From positions 38,510,426 through 38,574,425 of the forward strand of contig CP154955.1 in the NCBI GenBank assembly GCA_039621445.1: a DNA stretch of 64,000 nt, in the 5' to 3' direction. Below the pieces are notes generated by a model that was not told the origin of the DNA, searched no databases, and saw only the letters and a list, made by a program, of their open reading frames with translations. Shown in pieces: positions 32,604-41,700 of this stretch. How positions within the stretch are numbered: position 1 is the stretch's first letter; every line of letters starts with the position of its first letter. The translations under genes and the position numbers were made by a program. Source of the stretch: Euglena gracilis (Eukaryota > Euglenida > Euglenophyceae > Euglenales).

Positions 32604-32815
32604 CCATGCCCCCCCCCCCATTGTGTACCCCCCCCCCATTGTGTACCCCCTGGGGGGGAGGTACATAATGGGGGGGGGGGGGGGAGCACCACCTTCTCCC
32701 ATGTCCCGCCAAAGAAAAACTTGCCCCCCCCCATTGTGTACCTCCCCCCCATTATGTACCTCCTGCCCGGTTTTGGCCTCCCGGGGGGAGGTACATAAAG
32801 GGGGGGGGGGCATGG
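32604..32815. mobile_element. TA-flanked foldback MITE, CCATGCCCC family
   Basis: The element (212 bp) has ends CCATGCCCCCC and GGGGGGCATGG, with TA on both sides (32602-32603 and 32816-32817). Its sequence is nearly identical to 7293-7496 apart from homopolymer lengths and a few bases. About 90 bp of left flank (CGGTTTCGGCCAACGGGTCA) is also shared with that copy. Confidence 0.75.
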
Positions 32816-33071
32816 TAGCCGTTTGGGCAGTTTTCCTCTTCACCTGCCAGGATTGAAGTTGGCTGGCTCGACCAAGAGGGTTGCTTGGAATTTGGGTGTG
32901 ACGTACATACTTGTAAACCCCCCCCAAAAAATAAGACCGGGGGTCCATTTCATGGGTCGGTTGCTGGAAAGCCCGAGGGGGGGGGTCTTATTCATGGGGG
33001 GGTCCATTTTTTGGATTTTTGCTGGAAAAATTTTCGACCCCTAAAATGTCTAAAAATGACCCCCCAAAATA

Positions 33072-33211
33072 CCATGCCCCCCCCCATATAAGACCCCCCC
33101 CCCCTGGCCGGCCGAAGGCCGGTCCTTTGGCCGGGACCGACCCCCCCCCATATAAGACCCCCCCTGGGATTTTGGCTCCCGAGGGGGGGTCTCACATGGG
33201 GGGGGGCATGG
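33072..33211. mobile_element. TA-flanked foldback MITE, second subfamily
   Basis: The element (140 bp) has ends CCATGCCCCCC and GGGGGGCATGG and TA on both sides (33070-33071 and 33212-33213). Its interior differs from that of the 7293 copy: CCATATAAGACCCCCC, a GGCCGGCCGAAGGCCGG hairpin, and GGGATTTTGGCTCCC. The element at 36253 belongs to the same subfamily. Confidence 0.75.
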
Positions 33212-33470
33212 TACCACTTTTCGAAAAATTTGGCGCTTCGCGCCAGACAAATAGGGTAAAATATGCTGAATTGTGTGAAAATAGTCCCAAAATAGCAGAT
33301 TTACCCCCCCAAAAGTCCCATTTTTCAAAAATCCGGCACTTCGCGCCGGCAGATGGGGTCTTATTCATGGGGGGGGGGGCCATTTCATGGATTTTTGCTC
33401 GGACCGGCCAGGGGGGGGTCTTATTTTTGGGGGGGTCCATTTTATGGGGGGTCTTATTTTGGGGGGGGGG

Positions 33471-33768
33471 GTAGTTAGTGCGCCGCGGCGCTCATGCCGC
33501 GGCGCAAAAAAAAATTCCGCGGTGATCGCGGAAATTTTATGAAATCTATGAAAACAAACAAGAACACTTGCACAAAAAAAAATGCAATTGCCGCGGTGGT
33601 CGTGGCACAAACTTCAAAAGTTTCCGCGGCGGTCGCGGCGCACACATAAACCGGTGCCGTGGCATTCGCGGCACACAGAAAAAATTTTGCCGCGGCGCTG
33701 CTAGTTACAAAAAAAAATTTCGCGGTGGTCGCGGCGCACAGAAACATTTTTCCAGTCGCACTAACTAC
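33471..33768. mobile_element. CG-rich MITE with GTAGTTAGTGCG termini
   Basis: Terminal inverted repeats GTAGTTAGTGCG and CGCACTAACTAC bound about 298 bp rich in CCGCGGCG and GGTCGCGGCGCACA units. Truncated relatives occur at 5725-6000 and 19850-19870, and an isolated terminus (GTAGTTAGTGCGCTGCGG) lies at 697-714. Target duplications are not clear because the left flank is a G run. Confidence 0.65.
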
Positions 33769-33929
33769 AAGTATGGTGACGTATGGTGACCTCAATCGCC
33801 ACAGGTCCGTCGCTGTCCAGGTCGTGGATTTTTTAACGTCACCGGGGCACCCGAGGCCACCCCACGTGCTCAATTGCCAATTACCCCGAACCGAGTGTAA
33901 CAGAAAGGTTCCAGCCCAGGAGTTCAACC

Positions 33930-34125
33930 AGCCCTCAGGGAGCGTGGAGCTCAAGGTTCCCGTCTTTTTTGTTTTAAAACAAAGCAAAACAAACTTTGAA
34001 TAAAAAACGGTCCAAGAACGGTTTTTTGTTTTGAAAAAAGGTCTTTTTAAATAAAACGCTACAAATAGGAAAAAACCTGTTTTAAACAACTTGTTTAAAA
34101 ACAGCCGGGAACCTTGGTGGAGCTC
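33930..34125. repeat. Inverted repeat around T/A-rich hairpins
   Basis: GTGGAGCTCAAGGTTCCCG at 33941-33961 faces CGGGAACCTTGGTGGAGCTC at 34107-34126. Between them are TTTTGTTTTAAAACAAA and related hairpins. Confidence 0.6.
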
Positions 34126-34126
34126 C

Positions 34127-34520
34127 AAAGGTTCCAAAATCAGTGGCGTTCTTCGCAATGTGCGTGTGCCATGGCTTGGCAGTGGAGAAGGAGGCAGAAT
34201 GCGTTGTAGGCATGAGGCCCGCGGACATCCTGCTCCTTCAATGGTCGAGGGAGCAGCACGTGGCTGTGCAGCCACCCAGCGTGGCTCGCCGAGCATCCGC
34301 TCGTCCCAGACCTCAGAGCCAAGTACTGATGCGAGGTCAAGGGGTGGGGCTTCTCATCCTTTGCCCCCGGCCAGGCTGTCCGAAAGCACCCAAGGCAGTC
34401 AGGTCCGGCAAGTCAAGGTTCCATGGGAAGACGAACGTGTGGTGAAGGCCTGGACTCCATGGGGCTCTCCGCACCACCCGACGCTCCTGACCGCTGCTCC
34501 CACCGACCCTCAGTAGTAAC
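34127..34520 (+). other. GC-rich open stretch, unidentified
   Basis: About 390 bp with clearly higher GC than the surroundings is open in two plus-strand frames (roughly 100 and 141 codons). One frame contains VGMRPADILLLQWSREQH, which looks like real protein, but neither frame shows a complete domain and no splice sites tie it to the kinase-subunit gene downstream. It could be a relic of a transposon protein or an upstream exon. Confidence 0.25.
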
Positions 34521-34651
34521 TGCTTTGTCACGCTGTTTTGGGCATATATTAATTTTTAGAGAATCCCCATCGTGTCCGTCCTTGAACTCCATGCACCATC
34601 CTCAATGACAGTATGTGCTGGATAGTTATTCTTCACTTTTTCCTAGTCCAA

Positions 34652-34915
34652 CAGTTTCCCATTATCTGTTACGCCCCCTTGCGGTCATGGCACGACGCCT
34701 TGTTTTCCTCTTTCAGGGGTATTGGTGCATAGGGTTATTGGGGGGTAATGGTCAGGGTTGTTAAGGAGTTGTCATTGGTTTCAGCCCCATGTTAGAATTG
34801 CGCCACACACAAACCACCCAAATGGCCGAGACAGGTCAAACAGACAGCACTCTGGTCGTTTAAAGGCGTCGCACCATTACCGAAAGGGGGGCGGTCCGTC
34901 GTACCATATCAGATA
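34652..34915. mobile_element. Decayed relative of the 35-kb MITE
   Basis: The left part reads ATTATCTGTTACGCCCC and GGTCATGGCACGACGCC, and the right part GGCGTCGCACCATTACCG and TACCATATCAGATAAGTA. These are diverged forms of both ends of the element at 35031-35471. It has no gene and no clear target duplication. Confidence 0.65.
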
Positions 34916-35030
34916 AGTAAGTAAAGGGATTACATTTTGTGTCTCTACATTTTGACATCTTGGTTGGAATTTCAAACTTTGAGTCCCATTGTTCAAGGAG
35001 CCAAGAATCCGGACCAATGTCAAAGCGAAG

Positions 35031-35471
35031 GGTACTTATCTGTTATCGTACGACGGACCCCCCCCCCCTTTCGGTTATGGTACGACACCCTTTTTTTGGG
35101 TTATTTAGGGTTAATTAAAGGAATAGGGTTAGGTGCGCACATGCACGTTTGCGCTACATGGCCACGTTGCGCTACATGGCCACGTTGCGCTACATGGCCG
35201 TGTAGCGCAACGTGGCCATGTAGCGCAACATGGCCATTAGCGCACCTAACCCTACTCCTTCAATAACCCCATAATAGCGCTACATGGCCATGTTGCGCTA
35301 CACGGCCATGTAGCGCAATGTGGCAATGTAGCGCAACATGGCCATGTAGCGCACTGTAGCATGAGCGCACCTAACCCTACTCCTTCAATAACCCCATAAT
35401 AACCCAGAAAAAGGGTGTCGTACCATAACCGAAAGGGGGGGGGGTCCGTCGTACGATAACAGATAAGTACC
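35031..35471. mobile_element. MITE with 8-bp target duplication AAGCGAAG
   Basis: The element (441 bp) has inverted ends of more than 100 bp: GGTACTTATCTGTTATCGTA at the left and its inverse at the right. It is flanked by perfect direct repeats AAGCGAAG (35023-35030 and 35472-35479), pointing to hAT-type integration. The centre contains repeated and inverted 18-bp units, GCGCTACATGGCCACGTT. It lies only about 66 bp upstream of the first exon of the kinase-subunit gene, so it may influence promoter or splice context. Confidence 0.9.
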
Positions 35472-35537
35472 AAGCGAAGTTATTTTCCACAAAGACTTCA
35501 ATCAAAATCAGCAATGATTTTTGTTTTCTTCTTGCAG

Positions 35538-35791
35538 ATTGGTCATAAAATTTCTTGGAAATGACCTCTTTTGGCGGCTTTTCCTTTGGGGTGGCCGCAG
35601 CTGAGGACGATCACGACGATCACGACGATTCCGAGGTGAAAAGCCCAAACAGCTCCAGTCTGCAAGTTCCCGTGAGTCGCGGAAGAAGGCAGACCGTGAG
35701 TGCTGAGGTTTATGATGCATCAAAGGAAGAGGAAGAATTTCACCCAGAGGAATACCCGAAAAGTGCAGAAGATGCTGAAAAGCTTACAAAG
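35538..35791 (+). CDS. PKA-R exon 1
   Basis: The acceptor TTCTTCTTGCAG precedes 35538. The 23-nt leader contains an in-frame TAA, so translation starts at 35561. This could be a spliced-leader acceptor, because the MITE immediately upstream leaves no room for a nearby exon. It codes residues 1-77, including the inhibitor site RRQTVSAEVYD, and ends KLTK before GTGTTTTT, phase 0. Confidence 0.85.
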
Positions 35792-38700
35792 GTGTTTTTG
35801 GTTTCCATTCATCTTTGGGGGTCGACACGCCATGGCATCTTTGGGGTCAGCACGCCATGGTGAGCCAGCTGGCCGGGGGGGGGGGGGCTTTTTTGGGTGG
35901 CGGGGACGCGCGGGGTCCACGTTGGGTGGGATGCAATAATCTCAAAAAATTGTCCGCTGGGCCAAAAAAGGTTGCAAAAATCCTCATTTGGGCAAAACTT
36001 CTTTTTTTTGCGACAATGTCTTTCAGAAAGAAATCAATTCTTTCGTTTTTGGGTGATTTTGGAGACATAATTATCGAAGAGCAAAAAAAAAAAGATTTTT
36101 TGTGGATTTTTGTGTTTTTCATGGATTTTTGTGTTTCTTGGTGCTTTTGATGACTTTGAGATCCAGAAAATTTCAAATTTGGGCTTTTTTTTCAGGGCGA
36201 AAGAATCACCAAAATTCTTTTTTGCCGAGGCGTGGCGAGGGGATTCACTTCACCATGCCCCCCCATATAAGCCCCCCTGGCCAGCCAAAGGCTGGACCAA
36301 CCTCCCCCCCCATTCAAAGACCCCCCTGGGATTTTGGCTCCCAAGGGGGGTCTTACATGGGGGGGCATGGTACTCCTTTGACAAAGACAAGTTTCACAGA
36401 ACTGGCGCAAAAAGAAGATATTACCCAAACTTTTTTGCAGATGGACCCCCGAATGGGGGTCTCTGAAGGCATTTGGGTGGGTTTCAAGTCATTTTCCTCA
36501 TATTTGAATGAATTTTTTTTGGAGGGGGGGGCTTAAAAACTTTTTTAGAGGGGGGGGGGTGGACTTAAAATTGGTGGTCGCTAGCGACCAGCCTTATCAC
36601 CAATGGTCGCTAGCGACTAGTCGCTAGAAAATGATCGCTAACGACCATGGTCGCTAGCGACTAGTCGCCAGCAACCACCAAAAAGTCCATCACCAATTTC
36701 TCGCTCGGGGCCAAATAATTCAATATTTCTTTCGCTTCAATACTACTCCCCAGGAGTTAAGGAGCACGATTCGGCCTTCCTTGCCTTGCACACACAAGGG
36801 GGCCCGGAGGGGATTTTGTTATTGGAGGGCGGGGGGTGCGGGGGGGGCAGCTCCACGCTCAGGGCGGCAGCCCTCCCCCCCGCTAGATGACCAAGGGCGC
36901 TGAATGTGCCTAGGACTGTTTTGTTTACGGTGCGCGTGGCATTACATGCGCGCCTGGCCCTGGGTCGTACCCCCCCGGAGGGGATTTTGTTATTGGAGGC
37001 GGGGGGGGGGGGTGCGGGGGGGGCGGCAGCCCCCCCCCCCCGCTAGACAACCAAGGGCGCCGAAGGCGCCTTAGGACTGTTTTGTTTACGGTGCGCGTAG
37101 TTCGCATATCGGGGTTCCTTCGGGAGCACGATTTGGCCCTCCTACTATGGCTTCCTCCGGGGGGGGGGGTCGCCCCCCCCCGGACCCCCACCCGTCCAAC
37201 TGGACTCCTGGACAAAGACAACTTTCACAGAACTGGCGCAAAAAGAACATATTACCCAATTTTTTTTTTGCAAATGGACCCCCGAATGGGGGTTTCTGAA
37301 GGCATTTGGGTGGGTTTCGAGTCATTTTCCTTCATATTTCAATGAATTTTTTTTGGAGGGGGGGGGCTTAAATTTTTTTAGAAGGGGGGTGGACTTAAAA
37401 TTGGTGGTCGGGCCGACTAGTCAGCCCGACCACCAATGGTCGCTAGGCCATCACCAACAGTCGCTAGCGACTAGTCGCTAGCGACCACCAAAAAGTCCAT
37501 CACCAATTTCCCGCAATGAGCCGAATTATTTCACTTAAAAACGTGTTCAGCCCGCCAAATGCCTGCCGTTTTCTATACACAAATTGTGGCTGAGCCCAGA
37601 TTTCAGCTTCGGGGGCCCCCTGGCTGAACACGTTTTCAGGCTGAAATCTGGGCTCAGCCACAATTTGTGTATAGAAATATTTCATGAAATTTCAGAAATA
37701 TATTTTTATTTTTATTTTATTTTATTTTTTTCATCTTTTATTTGTGATCTTTCCCCTTGGTGAAAGATTTAAAAACGTGTTCAGCCCGCCAAATGCCTGC
37801 CCTGAAATTCGTGGTCATGAACACGTTTTCAATGAGGGCATCTGTGGTCAGGCACGTTTTCAATGAGGGCATCTGTGGCAATGACACGTTTTCGATTAAG
37901 GCATCCGTGTTCAGGCACGTTTTCAATGAGGGCATCTGTGGCAACCCTGAGTAAAAAGCAAAAAACGGTGTCATGAAAAATCGGTGGGCGGTTGCGAGGC
38001 CGGGTGGTCCTCAACGAGTGAGGCGGGTCGGGGGCACTCTACAACACAACAGAAGGCTGGGTTGCCTTGGAGCACTCCGACACGGAGTGGCGGACATCAC
38101 GGAACACGACACACTTTACACAAAAAAAGAGCCATACTTTGGTGGCCGCCGCAAATCTTGGCAATGAAAATGATATGCCAAACCGCAGGCGTCACAGACA
38201 ACTTTGTTCAGCTCCACACAATTTGGGTTTTTGGGAATGGCAACACCACAAAAACCACATTTCTCATGTCTCATTACTTATGTATGAAAAGAGGTTGCCG
38301 AACAATTCCCTGAAACGAACACACTTCCCGACTGCTGCTCACGTTGAGCCACACATTGTTCAATGACGCTCGCCTCATCGAACAACAGGCTGGGTTCCGC
38401 TCCCATCCCGTCCAGGCAACAAAGAAAGCATCCAGCTCAGGATAAGAGGCTTGCCGATGTTGACACAGTTGGCGAACTCCAAACAGTTGGTCTACACCTA
38501 CGGAGCCAGACTTTTTCTTTGTGTTGCCCTGTGCCAGCAAGGTGCCATGAAGGGGGTCAGCCTTCTTGGCATCTTGCTGGTATACCGCGAGAGCAGCCAG
38601 GAACAGTTTTGTCCTAGGGGGAGGTGGCAAAAGACCATTCACAAAGTTTGCCGTGCGTTTAGCCATAGTGGGAGGGCTGCGAAAAAAAGGGAAAAAATAA

Positions 38701-41700
38701 AGAGAAAAAGGGGGGGTGACACGTTTTCCATGAGGGCATTTGTGGCAATGACACGTTTTCCATTAAGGCATCTGTGTTCAGGCATGTTTTCCATTAAGGC
38801 TGTGTTTATAGCAACATGGCTTTGGTCAAAGTCTGTGTTTCTAAACACAGACTTTGGCGTGCCGAAGTCTGTGTTTAGAAACACAGACTTTGACCTAAGT
38901 CTGTGTTTCTAAACACGGACTCCGACCAAGAAAATTGTGTTCACAATATTTGGACCCGAAGCATCCCGATGCAGAAATAAGGAGCACTTTGGGGGGGGGG
39001 GTCAATTTTTGGGCTTTGGCGCCTTCGGCGCCAAGAGAAAATAGCCACTTTGAGGGGGGGGGGGGACAAATTTGCCAAAACGGCCATTGTGAGGGAGGGG
39101 ACACTTTGGGGGGGGTCAAACTTTGGGCTTTGGCGCCTTCGGCACCCAGAAAAAATGGCCACTTTGAGGGGGGGAACAAATTTTCCAAAACGGCCATTGT
39201 AGGGAGGGGACACTTTGGGTCAATTTTTGGGCTTCGGCGCCAAGGGGGGGGGAACAAATTTGCCAAAGCGGCCATTTTGAGGGAGGGGACACTTTGGGGG
39301 GGGGGGGCAATTTTTGGGCTTTGGCACCTTCGGCGCCCAGAAAAAAAATGGCCACTTTGAGGAGGGGGGGAACAAATTTGCCAAAACGGCCATTGTAGGG
39401 AGGGGACACATTGGGGGGGGGGTCAATTTTTGGGCTTTGGCGCCTTCGGCGCCAAGAGAAATTGGCCACTTTGAGGGGGGGGGACAAATTTGCCAAAAAA
39501 TTGGCCACTCTGGGGGCACTTTGAGGGGTGAGGGTTTTTTTTGTCCCAAGTGGCCCAGAGGGAAGTTCCCCAAAAATATCACCACACAAGGTTAGGTTAG
39601 GTGACATCTGGTGCTCATCAACTTAAGCCTACCAAAGAACTCTTGGATCGTTGGGTGCAGCGCCCACAGCATTCTTATCAACGTTGCAAAGTGAAACAGC
39701 AAAATGGGGTATTGAAAGAAAAAGGAGTCGATGCAAATCTTGTGTCACCTTTCACGTGTTCCCCATGTTTAACGGTAATGTTACCACTGTTTCGAAAGGA
39801 TTCTACTTCGGAAGACCACAGGCGGCGGCAAAAAAACTGCCCGGCGGCCACATATTCTTATTCCGGGGTTTCCGGCCGTCCGGGATCTGTGCAGCGGATC
39901 CTAATTCAGCTTCGCTTTGTACAAAAAATATGTCGTCAGTCTGCCGTCCTTCGTCGAGGTTCTGAAACACAGACTTTGACCAAAGCCATGTTGCTTTATA
40001 AACACAGCCTTAAATAACTGCGTCTTAAACGCAGACTCTGACCTGAGTCTGCGTTTCGAAACGCAGACTCAGGTCAGAGTCTGCGTTTAAGACGCAGTTC
40101 TTGATATAAAGGCATCTGTGGCAATGAGACCCTTTCCATTTAGGCATCTGTGGTAAGGCACGTTTTCCATTAGGGCGCCGTTTTTTTGGGTCCGAATTTC
40201 GCATTTTCGCGTTTTTGACCCCTTGCGTGAATCATGACCACGAATTTCAGGGCAGGCATTTGGTGGGCTCTGAACACGTTTTTAAACAAATTGTGGCTGA
40301 GCCCAGATTTCAGCCTGAAAACATGTTCAGGGGGCCCCCTTCGGGGGCCCCCTCCTGAACACGTTTTCAGGCTGAAATCTGGGCTCAGCCACAATTTGTG
40401 TGTAGAAAAGTGGACCCTTTGCGTACCCCATTTGAATAAGAAAAGCCTGGTGAAGTCCTGGTGGAACTGTCACACTCCGAAAGTGAAGAAAATGTATTGT
40501 TCATTTTTTAAAACCTTTTTCTTGGCCTGTCTTGAATTTCTACTGACTTAAATGGAATTCAGGCTGAATTTGTTTAGGCCAGTCGATTTCCATTTCGGCG
40601 CCCATTTAGGTCAGTCGATTTCCATTCCATTGAAATCCGGTCAAAAGCAGGGCGGTAGAACCAGAACGACAGGGAACGTAGCTGAGTTGCAATGCAGTCT
40701 GGGTTGAAGAACGAGACCCCTTGCAGAATGGGGAAACCAGACGGAGGAGGGTGACAACCGGCGGTATGCACCACAGTGCGAGCTGCAAGGCAGCTGAGAG
40801 CAACAACTCACATCACAACAGCAGACATCACATCACTGCTCCAGAGGGGGGGGAATGCGCTGCGCATTTTTCCACATTTGTGCGCATTTTTTTTGCGCAT
40901 TTTTGTCATTTTTTGCGCATTTTTTTTGCACATCCCCCATTTTTGCACATTTTCTGTTTTTTGGGCATTTTTTGCGCATTTTTTTTGCCCAATTTTGCAC
41001 ATTTTCCATTTTTACACATTTTCCACCCAAATCACATGCTCATCGAATTTTGCCACGTTCAACTGACCCATTTCTGTAACCAACGAACCCATTTTCGCAC
41101 TTTTTTTTTCACCCAAAGGGACCCGCCTCAAGAGCTAAGCCATCCTTTCTTTGCACACAAGGGGATTTTGTTATTGGGGGGGGGGGACGGGTGCGGGGAG
41201 GGCGGGGGCGCCTTAGGGCAGCCGAAGGCACCATAAAAAATTTGTTGACCTCCGTAGCCTTCAACACCTCGTGCCCCGAATCCCCAAAAGGCCAAGCTTT
41301 TGGGACCATACATTGGGAAATACCATCCCCCCCCAATCCCCCCCCCAATCCTCACCGTCCTAATTGCAGTTTGGGGTCTGGCCAACAGACATGGCTCCAA
41401 AAAGGACTTGACAGCACCGCAAAACTGTTTCGGACTTTTTCAATTTGGAGATAGAACTCCCCGAGATCTTTCCAAAAATGCATAAAAAGTTGAGAGTGTG
41501 GGGGTTCCCCCAAAGGGGGGTTCCCCCCCTTTGGGACCAATGTTTCCCGAGCCCCCCCCCCCCTGATTGAGCCCCAATTGCAATTGGACCGGTCCGGAGG
41601 GGTGTGTTTGGGGCCCGCCCTGGATGACCCTTGGAGGGGTCTGGTCGTCATCTTTCACCCTGTGGAGGTGGGAATCTTTTCAAAAAATTCTGCTTCACAT

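Noticed and set aside
32574-32948. Overlapping frames in the CCATG element
   Set aside because: They translate homopolymers and hairpins of a MITE, and similar frames appear in every copy on both strands.
35090-35135. TTAGGG-like strings suggesting telomere sequence
   Set aside because: Only isolated TTAGGG hexamers inside the 441-bp MITE and in both of its inverted ends; not a telomeric array.
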